Assembly: GCF_009930815.1 (NCBI RefSeq)
Contig: NZ_CP022222.1
Span: 8,908,501 to 8,972,500, forward strand
Origin: Bradyrhizobium sp. CCBAU 051011
Lineage (GTDB): Bacteria > Pseudomonadota > Alphaproteobacteria > Rhizobiales > Xanthobacteraceae
DNA length: 64,000 nucleotides
Reading direction: 5' to 3'
This document shows, piece after piece, positions 34,288 through 43,646 of the stretch. The notes under the pieces are model-generated. The model was not told the origin of the DNA, made no database searches, and worked only from the letters and a program-made list of their open reading frames with translations. Position 1 is the first letter of the stretch. Every line of letters begins with the position of its first letter. The position numbers and the translations under genes are program-made.

Positions 34288-35103
34288 TCATCCGGCAGCC
34301 GCGACGGCGCTTCCGCTGAAGGAACGGGCAAGCGCAAGAATGAACCAGGTGATGATGCCAAGGCCGACCGACAGCGCGGCCGAAATCGACAAATTCGCAG
34401 CCAGCGTGAACTCGGTATAGATCAGCATCGGCAGCACGTCGATATTGGTCGCCAGTGTAAACGCCGTGCCGAACGCTCCCATCGCGGTCGCAAACGCAAT
34501 CGCACCGGAGGCGACGAAGGCCGGCGCCAGCGCCGGCAGAACGACGTCGCGCTGCACCGCCCATGGGCCCGCGCCCAGCGAACGCGCAGCTTCCTCCAGG
34601 CCGGCATCCAGCTTCTGTACCGCTGCCATGACCGTGAGAATGACGCGCGGGATGGAAAAATAGAGATAACCGAGAAACAGGCCATAGATCGAATAAGCAA
34701 AGACCAGCTTCTCGCCAAACAGGCGGTTGGAGAAATCGCCGATCAGGCCCTGTCGGCCGGCGAGGAGAATGATCATGAAGCCGACCACGACGCCGGGAAA
34801 CGCCAGCGGGAAGGTCAGCATCGCAATCAGAACGGCGCGGCCGGGGAAACGATGCCGCTGCAGGAACATCCCGGCGATCGTCGCCACGACCAGGGTTACG
34901 AAGGTGGTCGCGGTGGCGAGCAGGACCGTGTTGACAAGGGTCGCACGATAACGCGGCTCGGCGAGGATCGCGAGATATCCCGCAAGCCCCTGCGGTCCCC
35001 CTGCCCCGGTTACGACCAGCCGCGCCATCGGCAACAGGAAAAATGCCGCTGTCACTACCGCAAGCGGCAGCAGGCATATCCAGACAAAGGACCTGTATGA
35101 CAT
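34288..35103 (-). CDS. ABC transporter permease, PotB/ThiP type, first subunit
   Basis: A 271-residue inner-membrane permease. It opens with VWICLLPLAVVTAAFFLLPM, has the usual periplasmic loop with YLAILAEPRYRATLVNTVLL and the core helices, and carries the EAA loop KLDAGLEEAARSLGAGPWAV with VLPALAPAF. The 37 bp between the binding-protein stop and this start shows no terminator. It would form a heterodimer with the next permease to pass the solute. Confidence 0.92.
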   Translation of the reverse strand: MSYRSFVWICLLPLAVVTAAFFLLPMARLVVTGAGGPQGLAGYLAILAEPRYRATLVNTVLLATATTFVTLVVATIAGMFLQRHRFPGRAVLIAMLTFPLAFPGVVVGFMIILLAGRQGLIGDFSNRLFGEKLVFAYSIYGLFLGYLYFSIPRVILTVMAAVQKLDAGLEEAARSLGAGPWAVQRDVVLPALAPAFVASGAIAFATAMGAFGTAFTLATNIDVLPMLIYTEFTLAANLSISAALSVGLGIITWFILALARSFSGSAVAAAG

Positions 35104-35140
35104 CAGGAGTTAGCGCCCCGGCGAGAGGCGCCATATTGCC

Positions 35141-36148
35141 TTAGCGGACCTCGGCGAGATAGCGGTCGACGAAGCCTTTTTGCATGTTTTCCATCTGTCC
35201 CCAGTCGACGTTCTTCGCGCGCGCGTAGTCGCTGTCGGGCAGGAACTTCTTCTTTACGGCTTCGGGTAGCTCGATCGGCCGCGCCGGACGGAGATAGGCA
35301 TTGGTCCAGATCGCCTGGCCCTTGTCGGACAAGAGATAGTCCAGCACCTTCTTGGCCTTCTCCTTGTTGGGGGCGTTCTTGACGAGGCCGACGACATACG
35401 GAAACACCACCGATCCCTCGCAGGGGATCACGAACTCAAAGTTTCCCTTCTCCGAGTATTTCGCGCGATAGGCGTTGAAATCATAGTCGAACAGGATTGG
35501 CATCTCGCCCGAGACGACGCGGGCATAGGAAGTCTGCTTGGGAACGATCGGATCGTTCTTGCGCAGATCCTTGAAGAAGTTGATGGCAGGATCGAAGTTT
35601 GCTTCGGAGCCGCCGAGTGCCAGATTGATCGCGACCGCGCCGACATAGCCGACCGCGGCCGACGACGGATCGAGATAGCCGACCATGCCCTTGTAATCGG
35701 GCTTCAGCAGATCCTTCCAGCAGGCCGGTACCGGCTTGCCGCCGAGCGCGTCCTTGTTCACGAACAGGCCCAGCGTGCCGGAATGAATCGTGGTCCAATA
35801 GCCGTCAGCATCTTTCAGGCCGGCGGAGACCTGATCCGATTTGGCCGGCTTGTAGGGCTCGAGTGCGTCCTGTGCCTTGGCCTTCATGCCGAAGGTGACA
35901 CCGAAATAGCCGATATCGCCGACCGGGTTGTTTTTCTCGGCGAGAATCTGCGCCAGCGCCTGGCCGGAATTCTTATTGTCGTGCGGAATGTCGTAGTTGA
36001 GATCGGCCTTGATGGCCTTGAGCATGGAAGCCCAGTCCGCCCATTCCGGCGGGCAGTTGTAGCAGATGACGTCGGCCGCTTGGGCGGATTGCCAGGGCGC
36101 GGTCAACAACAGCGCCGACAGGGCAAGAACAAAGCGGGCGGTCTTCAT
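35141..36148 (-). CDS. ABC transporter solute-binding protein, Fe/polyamine/phosphonate-type fold
   Basis: A 335-residue periplasmic binding protein. A Sec signal (ARFVLALSALLLTAPWQSAQ, then AADV) precedes VICYNCPPEWADWASMLKAI, then SGQALAQILAEKNNPVGDIG and YFGVTFGMKAKAQDALEPYK, the type II fold of the SBP_bac class with SGTLGLFVNKDALG. Two Cys (CYNC) near the mature N-terminus are unusual and could form a disulphide or bind metal. It is the first gene of the operon that ends with a phosphodiesterase, so the ligand may be an organophosphate or phosphodiester, but the family also holds Fe3+, thiamine and polyamine binders. Confidence 0.9.
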   Translation of the reverse strand: MKTARFVLALSALLLTAPWQSAQAADVICYNCPPEWADWASMLKAIKADLNYDIPHDNKNSGQALAQILAEKNNPVGDIGYFGVTFGMKAKAQDALEPYKPAKSDQVSAGLKDADGYWTTIHSGTLGLFVNKDALGGKPVPACWKDLLKPDYKGMVGYLDPSSAAVGYVGAVAINLALGGSEANFDPAINFFKDLRKNDPIVPKQTSYARVVSGEMPILFDYDFNAYRAKYSEKGNFEFVIPCEGSVVFPYVVGLVKNAPNKEKAKKVLDYLLSDKGQAIWTNAYLRPARPIELPEAVKKKFLPDSDYARAKNVDWGQMENMQKGFVDRYLAEVR

Positions 36149-36328
36149 GGGTCACTCCGGATTTGCGTCGCAATTTGGATTTTCAGCATCAGCCGGTGTG
36201 CAAGTATAGACCGCGTATGAAGGTTTTGCGACAGGCGTGTTGCTATGCAGCAAGCTGCGGCGGCAGCGCTCCCGGCAATTTCGCGGGCCGAGGATTTCCG
36301 CTAACATCCAGCGCGAGAGGAGAGGACC

Positions 36329-37483
36329 ATGTACCAACCTCCAAGCGTGAAGACGTCGCCCGATCTTCTGATTCCTGACCGGATGAGAGCCTGGGTGCTC
36401 GGCGATCCGGATCAACTTGAACTGCGGGAAAAACCAGTACCCGTCCCTTCACGCGCTGAAGTTCTGATCCGGATCGATGCGGTTGCGATCTGCGCCACCG
36501 ATTTAGAGATCATTCATTCAGGCTCGCCGGCCAGCATTGAAGGCGGCCTGCCCTTCAACAAGAATTTCACGCCCGGGCATGAATACATGGGTACGGTCGC
36601 CGCGCTCGGACCCGATGTCGACGAATTCCAGATCGGAGAGCGGATCAGCGTGGAGATCCACGCCGGCTGCGGCCAGTGCAAGCGCTGCCGCCAGGGCATG
36701 TACACGTCATGCCTGAATTACGGGAAACCAGAAAAGGGCCATCGCGCGAACGGTTTCACGACGGACGGCGGTTTTGCCGAATATGCCGTCAATCACATCA
36801 ACACGCTGGCGCGAGTGCCCGACACCATGAGCGACGCCGAGGCAACGCTCGTGGTTACCGCAGGCACCTCGATGTATGGGCTGACGGAATTGGGGGGATT
36901 GGTTGCCGGCGAGAGCGTCGTGGTGATCGGTCCGGGACCGATCGGACTACTCGCAGTAGCCGTCGCAAAGGCGCTGGGGGCCAGCCCGGTCATTCTGACC
37001 GGAACGCGCCATAAACGGCTAGCGATCGGCCGAGAACTCGGGGCCGACCGCGTTATCAATATCAACGACGAAGACGCGGTTGCGGTTGTAAAACAGCTCA
37101 TCGGCGGCATCGGCGCAGACTATGTGGTCGAATGTGCCGGCAACGAGGCGACAATCAACCAGGCCATTCACATGACCAATCGCGGCGGGAAGATATGTCT
37201 CGCCGCATTTCCACACGATCCGGTCGTGATGGATCTCGCACATCTCGTGAAGAACAATATCTATGCCTATGGAATCCGTGGCGAAGGCCGCAGCGCCACC
37301 CGCCGCGCCATGGCGCTCATGGCGGCGAAGCGCTTCGACGCAACGAAGATCCACACTCACACGTTTCCGTTGGCCGACCTGCCGACCGCGCTGCGATATG
37401 CCCGCGAACGCATCGAAGACGCGATCAAGGTGGTTGTCACCAATCGGAAAGCGGACGCGGTCACGAGGACGGCAGCCGAATAG
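36329..37483 (+). CDS. Zinc-dependent alcohol dehydrogenase-family oxidoreductase
   Basis: A 384-residue medium-chain dehydrogenase. Catalytic zinc ligands are Cys55 (ICATDLE) and His84/Glu85 (TPGHEYMG). The structural zinc uses Cys114, Cys117, Cys120 and Cys128 (CGQCKRCRQGMYTSC). The Rossmann motif is GPGPIGLLAVAVAKALGA at about 200-217, and TGTRHKRLAIGRELGADRVI suits NAD(P) binding, with Arg/Lys after the second strand pointing to NADP or mixed use. An N-terminal extension of about 19 residues precedes the domain. GAGAGGA lies before the ATG. It diverges from the ABC operon, and its substrate is likely a secondary alcohol or polyol. Confidence 0.92.
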   Translation: MYQPPSVKTSPDLLIPDRMRAWVLGDPDQLELREKPVPVPSRAEVLIRIDAVAICATDLEIIHSGSPASIEGGLPFNKNFTPGHEYMGTVAALGPDVDEFQIGERISVEIHAGCGQCKRCRQGMYTSCLNYGKPEKGHRANGFTTDGGFAEYAVNHINTLARVPDTMSDAEATLVVTAGTSMYGLTELGGLVAGESVVVIGPGPIGLLAVAVAKALGASPVILTGTRHKRLAIGRELGADRVININDEDAVAVVKQLIGGIGADYVVECAGNEATINQAIHMTNRGGKICLAAFPHDPVVMDLAHLVKNNIYAYGIRGEGRSATRRAMALMAAKRFDATKIHTHTFPLADLPTALRYARERIEDAIKVVVTNRKADAVTRTAAE

Positions 37484-37498
37484 CGCGGGCGGCAGAAC

Positions 37499-37633
37499 TC
37501 ACCGCCCTTCGAACTTCGGTTCTCGCTTTTCCATGAACGTCTTGATGCCTTCCTGCATGTCCTGCGTCTTGAACAGCGGCAGGAGTTGCAGATAGGTCAG
37601 ATCATTCAGCATGGGCCCCGAAATCGTATTCAT
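37499..37633 (-). pseudogene. Enoyl-CoA hydratase C-terminal fragment
   Basis: A minus-strand frame of 44 codons encodes MLNDLTYLQLLPLFKTQDMQ then EGIKTFMEKREPKFEGR and a stop. The segment LFKTxDMQEGIKxFMEKREPKFxG is the typical last helix of crotonase-fold enoyl-CoA hydratases. The catalytic body is missing. It sits in the gap between the alcohol dehydrogenase and the molybdenum hydroxylase genes. It is a gene scar and unlikely to make a functional product. Confidence 0.7.
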
Positions 37634-37663
37634 GCGCTCTGGACCATCGAGCGTGACGTCTTA

Positions 37664-40057
37664 TTATATTCGGCCCAAGGCAGTCAGGATAACTTGAGGC
37701 GTCAGCGGGATTTCCGTGATGATCGTTCCAAACGGCTGGAGCGCGTCGTTGACCGCATTGGTGACGGCGGCCGCTGCACCTGCCGTACCGGCCTCCCCTG
37801 CGCCCTTCGCACCCAGCTCCGATTCCAAGGTCGGCGAGACCACATGCCCAACATCGATATCCGGCATCTCACCGGACATTGGAACCAGATAGTCAGCCAT
37901 GTTGGCGTTGGTGAGCTGGCCGCGTTCGTCATAGACGCATTTCTCGAACAGCGCCGCGCCAAGCCCCTGCACCACGCCGCCCCTGATCTGCTCATCGACC
38001 AGTTGTGGATTGATAATGGTGCCGCAATCCTCGACCACCCAGTGCTTCAGCAACTTCACAAAGCCGGTGTCGATATCAACCTCCAGCCACGAGGCCTGAA
38101 CGCCGTTGGTGAAGGCGAAGGGATATTCGCGCGGGACAAAGTGCCTGGTAGCCATCAATTCGGGCTGAATGTCCGGTGGCAACGTGTCCGGACGGAAATA
38201 GACGATGCGGGCAAGCTCGCTCAGTTCGATCCGCGGCGCGCCATCGACCACCGTCACCACAGCGTTGTTGACGATGTCGAGTTCACTCGCCGTAGACTGG
38301 AGGATGGCGGCTGCGACGTCGAGTATGTTCCTGCGTAGCACTTTAGTGGCCTGCAGCGCGGCCTCGCCGCCGATGCCGGCACCACGCGAGGCCCAGGTGC
38401 CTCCACCATATGGCGTATTATCGGTGTCGCCCAGGATCACGCGAACGCGATCCATCGAGACGCCGAGTACGCTGCCGACGATCTGTGCCGTGAGTGATTC
38501 CGATCCTTGTCCCTGCTCGGTGATACTGGTCTGGCAAATTACCGAACCCTGAGCGTCGAGCCGCACCGCGACGCCATCCTGCGAGGATATTCTCGCGCCT
38601 CCGACACCATAGAACGCGGCGCTGGGGTTGGTGACCTCGATGAAGCTGGCGATGCCGATACCCCGATGGATGTTTCTTGCCCGCAGAGCCGACTGCTCGG
38701 CGCGTAACGCATCATAGTCCATCATCTGGACAAGTTTGGTTAGAGCCGCATGGTGCGACAATTGCTCGAAGCGCAGGCCTGAAGGCGATGCGCAGGGATA
38801 TGCATCATCCGCAATCAGATTGCGGCGGCGGATCTCGACCGGGTCCATGCCGATCTTCATGGCCGCCAGATCGACCAATCCTTCCGTCACGGAACAAGCG
38901 ATCGGATGACCAACCGCGCGGTACTGGCACATCACGTTCTTGTTCTGGAAAACGACGCGGGCACGGGCACGGTAGTTCCTGGTCACATAGGGCCCACCGA
39001 CGAGATTGACGACCTGATTGGCTTCGATCGCGCTGGTGCGGGGATACATCGAATAGGGTCCGATGCCCGTAAGATCGTCGATCTCGAATGCCGTGACAGT
39101 GCCGTCGCGCTTGACGCCGATCTTTCCCTTGCAGCGATGATCGCGGGCATGAATATCGGTGTTAAAACTCTCGACCCGGTCGGCGACGAACTTGACCGGA
39201 CGTCGCAACAACTTGGACAGCGCGTAGGTCGCCATCTCGTCAGCATAGATATGGACCTTGATGCCGAAGGAGCCGCCGACGTCCTTGCAGACGACGCGCA
39301 CCTGCGATTCCTTCAGGCCGAGATGGAGCGCCGCGATATTTTGCACCATATGGGGCGCCTGGGTGCCCTGATAGATCGTCAGCCTGGCTTCCGCGGCATT
39401 CCAATCTGCTACCACCGCACGCGGTTCCAGCGTCACGCCGGTGTGCCGCCCGAAAATGAACTCTGCCTCGATCACCTCGTCGGATTCGGCAAAGGCCTGA
39501 TCGACAGAGCCCGCATCGTGATTGCGCTCGAAAGCCAGATTGTCACCGAGCGAAGCATGGATCACGGCCGTTGCCGGATGGAGCGCGGTGCGCATATCCG
39601 TGACGGCATCGAGCTCCTGATATTGGACCGAGACAAGCTCGGCTGCGTCCTCGGCCTGAGCACGACTATTCGCGACGACGGCCGCGACCGCTTCGCCCTG
39701 CCAGCACGCCCGGTCAATCGCGATCGCGCTTTGCGGGGCGGATTTGAGGCCCTTCAAATGCGAGAGCACGCCGACCCACGGCGTGATGACGGTCGAGAGC
39801 TCCCTGCCCGATACGACGGCGATCACTCCCGGCATCTGCCTGGCCGCCGAAACGTCGATACCATTGATTATTGCATGCGCGTGCGGCGAGCGTACGAACG
39901 CGACATGCGCCATGCGCGGCAACTCGATGTCGCTGACATAGACTCCACGCCCCTGCATCAGCCGGTCGAGATTCGGTCGCGGTACCGTCTTGCCAATATA
40001 GGAGTTCGGACGGTCCAGCGCGGAAAGCGTTTCAGGATTTGACTGTGCCGACGTCAT
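37664..40057 (-). CDS. Molybdenum hydroxylase large subunit (xanthine dehydrogenase/CoxL-like)
   Basis: A 797-residue molybdopterin subunit. The start ALDRPNSYIGKTVPRPNLDR with GRGVYVSDIELPRMAHVAFV, then the Mo-site segments VCKDVGGSFGIKVHIYADE and NVMCQYRAVGHPIACSVTE, and finally GAKGAGEAGTAGAAAAVTNA, where the Glu is the base, match the CoxL/aldehyde dehydrogenase-type family. The AYRCSFR motif of true form I CO dehydrogenase is replaced by QYRAVGH, so CO oxidation is unlikely. The start ATG at 40057 overlaps the [2Fe-2S] gene (ATGA). With the two small subunits it forms a soluble hydroxylase for an N-heterocycle, aldehyde or purine-like substrate. Confidence 0.92.
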   Translation of the reverse strand: MTSAQSNPETLSALDRPNSYIGKTVPRPNLDRLMQGRGVYVSDIELPRMAHVAFVRSPHAHAIINGIDVSAARQMPGVIAVVSGRELSTVITPWVGVLSHLKGLKSAPQSAIAIDRACWQGEAVAAVVANSRAQAEDAAELVSVQYQELDAVTDMRTALHPATAVIHASLGDNLAFERNHDAGSVDQAFAESDEVIEAEFIFGRHTGVTLEPRAVVADWNAAEARLTIYQGTQAPHMVQNIAALHLGLKESQVRVVCKDVGGSFGIKVHIYADEMATYALSKLLRRPVKFVADRVESFNTDIHARDHRCKGKIGVKRDGTVTAFEIDDLTGIGPYSMYPRTSAIEANQVVNLVGGPYVTRNYRARARVVFQNKNVMCQYRAVGHPIACSVTEGLVDLAAMKIGMDPVEIRRRNLIADDAYPCASPSGLRFEQLSHHAALTKLVQMMDYDALRAEQSALRARNIHRGIGIASFIEVTNPSAAFYGVGGARISSQDGVAVRLDAQGSVICQTSITEQGQGSESLTAQIVGSVLGVSMDRVRVILGDTDNTPYGGGTWASRGAGIGGEAALQATKVLRRNILDVAAAILQSTASELDIVNNAVVTVVDGAPRIELSELARIVYFRPDTLPPDIQPELMATRHFVPREYPFAFTNGVQASWLEVDIDTGFVKLLKHWVVEDCGTIINPQLVDEQIRGGVVQGLGAALFEKCVYDERGQLTNANMADYLVPMSGEMPDIDVGHVVSPTLESELGAKGAGEAGTAGAAAAVTNAVNDALQPFGTIITEIPLTPQVILTALGRI

Positions 40058-40539
40058 GGCAGACGTCCGGCGCGCGCCCGCGCTGTGGTCTCGACGGCAT
40101 CGACGATCGCCTGGTAGCCTGTGCAGCGGCAATAATTACCGGAAAGATGCTCGCGGATCTGTTCTCGATCCGGGGTTGACGATCGCTGCAGCAGATCCTG
40201 CGCCGCCATCAGCATTCCCGGCGTACAGAAGCCGCATTGCAGTGCGTTGCGTTCCCGGAATGCCGACTGCAAATCGGCGATCTCTCCGCTGTCGGAGACC
40301 CCCTCGATCGTCTCGACCGATGCATTATGCGTCTGCACCGCAAGTATCAGGCAGGAACGGACAATATCGCCGTTGACTCGTACTGTGCACGCGCCGCACA
40401 CGCCGTGCTCGCATCCGACATGCGTGCCGGTCAGCTTAAGATGCTCGCGAAGAAAGTCTGCCAAATTCAGGCGCGGCAGTACGCTAGCTTCAACAAGCTC
40501 GCCGTTGACACTCAGCGAAATCGCAAGCGCAGCGGTCAC
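40054..40539 (-). CDS. Molybdenum hydroxylase [2Fe-2S] subunit (CoxS-like)
   Basis: A 161-residue iron-sulphur subunit. The ferredoxin cluster is CEHGVCGACTVRVNG with a later Cys in VRSCLILA, and the helical cluster is QCGFCTPGMLMAAQDLLQRS with GNYCRCTGYQAIV. All eight Cys ligands are present. It links the molybdenum centre to FAD in the third subunit. The operon order is FAD, [2Fe-2S], molybdenum (M-S-L), and the overlaps are short (ATGA type). Confidence 0.93.
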   Translation of the reverse strand: MTAALAISLSVNGELVEASVLPRLNLADFLREHLKLTGTHVGCEHGVCGACTVRVNGDIVRSCLILAVQTHNASVETIEGVSDSGEIADLQSAFRERNALQCGFCTPGMLMAAQDLLQRSSTPDREQIREHLSGNYCRCTGYQAIVDAVETTARARAGRLP

Positions 40540-41417
40540 GCTGATGCTCCCGCGCAGAGATCAGGGCGAGCGAGCAGCGAGGATACGCAACGTATCAACA
40601 GGACCTTCGCCAGATGGCGACGCATGGCGGGCGTAGCCTGTTGATCCTCGAGTGGACTAAGCTCTTCATCCAGCGCGGAGGACACCTCGGACAAGACCGC
40701 AGGCGTGATGGCGACGTCAATCAGTTTGCCGGCAGACTTGGCCAATAACGGGCGATCGCCCACTGCAAAGAAACCAAGGCGAAGATCCGAGAACCGCCGA
40801 TCTCTGACCAAGGCCTGCGCTGCGAGGCCCACGATCGCGTAGTCGCCATGCCGACGGGCGAATTCATGAAAGTAATGCGTCGAGCTTTTTGGAGGCACCG
40901 GCAGTTCGACGGCGACCAGCAACTCCTGTGGCGTAAGCGCAGTTTCGTAGATCCCGGCAAAGAACTCGTCAGCCGCAATACGCCGCTCGCCGCCCGGCCC
41001 GCGCACAATGATCGTGGTGCCAAGCGCAAGCATACAGGCAGGCAGCTCCGACGCCGGATCTGCCTGGGCAAGGCTTCCCCCAATGGTACCGCGGTTACGT
41101 ATCGCGGGATGGGCGACATGGGCGACCGCGTTCATCAACAAGGGAGCATGGGCTGCTATTTCCGGAGATTTCAAGAGATCGGCATGACGCGTCAGCGCGC
41201 CGATGGTGAGGACGTCTCCCTTCACCACGACCCCGCGCAAATCGTCCAGCTCACCAATATCGACAACGAGTTCCGGCGCGGCCAGGCGCAGATTCATCGC
41301 CGGGAGCAAGCTCTGCCCACCCGCCAACACCCTGGCCCTTTCGCCATGCGTGGCCAGCAATTCTAGCGCATTTGCGACGCTGGTCGCGCGGGCGTAATCG
41401 AAAGCCGAGGCTTTCAT
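40536..41417 (-). CDS. Molybdenum hydroxylase FAD subunit (CoxM-like)
   Basis: A 293-residue FAD-binding subunit. ARVLAGGQSLLPAMNLRLAA is the FAD diphosphate loop, and HVAHPAIRNRGTIGGSLAQA with DPASELPACMLALG is the second FAD contact (IRNRGTIGG). The C-terminal CO_deh_flav_C domain is seen around YAIVGLAAQALV. I chose the ATG at 41417; an in-frame TTG 24 bp earlier is possible. It is the first gene of the three-gene hydroxylase operon and diverges from the LLM monooxygenase gene at 41592, leaving a short shared promoter region. Confidence 0.92.
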   Translation of the reverse strand: MKASAFDYARATSVANALELLATHGERARVLAGGQSLLPAMNLRLAAPELVVDIGELDDLRGVVVKGDVLTIGALTRHADLLKSPEIAAHAPLLMNAVAHVAHPAIRNRGTIGGSLAQADPASELPACMLALGTTIIVRGPGGERRIAADEFFAGIYETALTPQELLVAVELPVPPKSSTHYFHEFARRHGDYAIVGLAAQALVRDRRFSDLRLGFFAVGDRPLLAKSAGKLIDVAITPAVLSEVSSALDEELSPLEDQQATPAMRRHLAKVLLIRCVSSLLARPDLCAGASA

Positions 41418-41591
41418 TTTGGGCGTGACCTCCCCGGCCAACTATCGGCATTTTCACGGGATTAGACGGCTGGGATTGGCAAAGGTCAAGTTTGTTATCG
41501 AGTGACTAACTTGAGTTTGCGCTTGTTTTCGCGCGACGAACCACGCACGTTCTGTGCAAACGAAAAGCCAGCCTTTGGGGAAGAGCAGATC

Positions 41592-42698
41592 ATGAAGCTT
41601 GGCTTCTTTACGATGCCCATCCATCCCATCGACAAGGATTGGCGGCGTTCGCTCAAGGAGGACCGCGAGGCTTTCCTGCTGGCCGATGAACTCGGATACA
41701 CCGAGGGGTATGTCGGCGAGCACACCACCGACAGAGCCGAGAACATCACGTCCTGCATCGCTTTCATCGCATGGCTTGCTGCGGCAACCAGGCAGATCAA
41801 GCTTGGCACCGGCACGGTCAACATGCCTAACGCGCATCCGGCAGCGATTGCAGCCTCGATCGCGATGCTTGATCACATGCTCGACGGGCGTCTGATCTTC
41901 GGCATCAGCCCGGGAGGCCTGCTATCGGACGCGGAAGTATTCGGCAACCTCGAATCGGACAGGAATGCCATGTTCCTGGAGGCGATCAATCAGGTGCTTC
42001 AGATCTGGGCCAGTGAGCCTCCCTACAATCTTCGAGGCAAATACTGGAACATATCGATTCAGAAGACTCTGATCGAGGATATCGGCCAAGGCTTCATCCC
42101 GCGCCCGCTGCAACAGCCGCACCCGCCTATCGTGGTAACGGCGGTGGCGCCGTTCTCGAAAGGCGTGACGGAAGCCGCAGCGCGCGGCTGGGATCCGATC
42201 TCGGCAAACTTCCTGATGCCGGCCTGGGTGAAAAGCCATTGGCCGAAATATGTCGAGGGTTGCGAACGTGCCGGACGTCCAGTGGATCCGGCGAATTGGC
42301 GCGTTGCCAAGAGTGTGTTCGTCGCCAAGGACGCAGCCACCGCAAAGGCCTATGCCACCAATCCTGACGGGCCGTATGTTTATTACTATCGCTCGCTGTT
42401 CACCAAGCTGAAGCGCGGTGGTCGTATCGAACTGTTCAAAACGCGTCGCGATCAACCCGATGACGAAGTAACGCTGGAATCGATCTGCGACAGGCTGATC
42501 ATTCATGGCACGCCGGACAGCGTAGCAGATCAACTGCTGGCTTTTCAGGAAGAGACCGGGCCCTTCGGCACATTGCTTTATGCCGGCAAGGACTGGAAAG
42601 ACCGCGAATTGGGACGTCAGTCCATGATCCTGATGGCCGAAAAGGTCATGCCGAGGATCAATGCCAGCGCGTCCAGCGGCTCCAAAGCCGCCGAATGA
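41592..42698 (+). CDS. LLM-class flavin-dependent monooxygenase
   Basis: A 368-residue luciferase-like monooxygenase. MKLGFFTMPIHPIDKDWRRS and DREAFLLADELGYTEGYVGE start the TIM barrel; IKLGTGTVNMPNAHPAAIAA and GRLIFGISPGGLLSDAEVFG give the FMN-binding strands. PPIVVTAVAPFSKGVTEAAA and VSVFVAKD-like strands complete it. Limonene 1,2-monooxygenase (LimB) and RutA-like ring-opening enzymes are relatives. It needs reduced FMN; the flavin reductase at 43647 is the obvious nearby supplier. The ATG at 41592 is behind GAAGAGCAG. It is the first of two adjacent plus-strand genes. Confidence 0.9.
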   Translation: MKLGFFTMPIHPIDKDWRRSLKEDREAFLLADELGYTEGYVGEHTTDRAENITSCIAFIAWLAAATRQIKLGTGTVNMPNAHPAAIAASIAMLDHMLDGRLIFGISPGGLLSDAEVFGNLESDRNAMFLEAINQVLQIWASEPPYNLRGKYWNISIQKTLIEDIGQGFIPRPLQQPHPPIVVTAVAPFSKGVTEAAARGWDPISANFLMPAWVKSHWPKYVEGCERAGRPVDPANWRVAKSVFVAKDAATAKAYATNPDGPYVYYYRSLFTKLKRGGRIELFKTRRDQPDDEVTLESICDRLIIHGTPDSVADQLLAFQEETGPFGTLLYAGKDWKDRELGRQSMILMAEKVMPRINASASSGSKAAE

Positions 42699-42717
42699 TC
42701 TACGGAGGATTCTTGCC

Positions 42718-43593
42718 GTGGCACTGAGCGATCGCATTCCCTATCAGGCACAGGTCGACCGGCCGAGGCTGACGCTGCCCGGCGGCAAGAAGCTCGCGGT
42801 ATGGATCGTCCTCAATGTCGAGGAGTGGCGGATCGAGAACGCGATGCCTCGCACGGTGCTGAGCCCACCGATGGGCCAGCCGCTGTTGCCCGATGTACCG
42901 AACTGGTCCTGGCATGAATACGGCATGCGCGCTGGCTTCTGGCGGCAGTTCAAGGCGCTGACCGACCGCAGAATGCCGGTGACATTGGCGCTCAACGCCA
43001 ACGTCTGCAACACCTACCCACGCGTCGCCTCCGCTGCGCTCGAAGCCGGATTCGAATTCATGGGCCATGGCTTCGTGCAGGGCCCGATGCACAAGGTCGA
43101 AAATCAGGCCGATGCCATCAAACGATCAGTCGAGATAATTTCGAAGTTTGCCGGGAAGCCTCCCCGCTCATGGGAAAGCCCCGGCCTCACGGAGACCGAG
43201 GAAACACTCGATCTGCTGCGCCTCAATGGCATCGAGTATGTCGCGGACTGGGTCATCGACGATCTGCCGCAGGATATCGCCACGCCTCACGGCACCATCA
43301 CAACGATCCCCTACTCGGTCGAAACCAACGACATCGTCATCCATGCGCTGCAGCATCTGCCTTCAGAGCAATTCCTGAAACGCTGCATGGACCAGTTCGA
43401 CCGGCTGTATCTCGAGGGCGCATCGAATGCGCGGATCATGGCGATATCGATTCACCCCTATATTACAGGCGTGCCGCACCGCATCAGGTATCTGGAGGCA
43501 CTGCTTGACTATGTCCTCGGTCACGACGGCGTGGCGCTGATGACCGCGAGTGAGATCGGTGACTGGTACGGCGCGGAGATGGCAAAGAGCTAG
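42718..43593 (+). CDS. Polysaccharide deacetylase-fold hydrolase (NodB/allantoinase-like)
   Basis: A 291-residue NodB-fold enzyme. The strand KLAVWIVLNVEEWRIENAMP has Glu where chitin deacetylases have Asp, as in the PuuE/allantoinase branch. LPDVPNWSWHEYGMRAGFWR, FEFMGHGFVQGPM and PRSWESPGLTETEETLDLLR follow, and MAISIHPYITGVPHR supplies a catalytic His. Enzymes of this branch hydrolyse amide or imide bonds in small ring compounds. It starts at GTG 42718 with GGAGG 9 nt upstream. It follows the LLM monooxygenase by 19 bp, so the pair may oxidise and then hydrolyse an N-heterocycle. Confidence 0.88.
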   Translation: MALSDRIPYQAQVDRPRLTLPGGKKLAVWIVLNVEEWRIENAMPRTVLSPPMGQPLLPDVPNWSWHEYGMRAGFWRQFKALTDRRMPVTLALNANVCNTYPRVASAALEAGFEFMGHGFVQGPMHKVENQADAIKRSVEIISKFAGKPPRSWESPGLTETEETLDLLRLNGIEYVADWVIDDLPQDIATPHGTITTIPYSVETNDIVIHALQHLPSEQFLKRCMDQFDRLYLEGASNARIMAISIHPYITGVPHRIRYLEALLDYVLGHDGVALMTASEIGDWYGAEMAKS

Positions 43594-43646
43594 TTTTGCC
43601 GGCCCATCGCACGACCGCGAGCTTTAGAGGCAGTTCGGCGGTCCGC

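Noticed and set aside
37664..41417. Carbon monoxide dehydrogenase (CoxMSL) assignment
   Set aside because: The large subunit lacks the AYRCSFR motif of form I CO dehydrogenase, and no coxDEF-type maturation genes are near.
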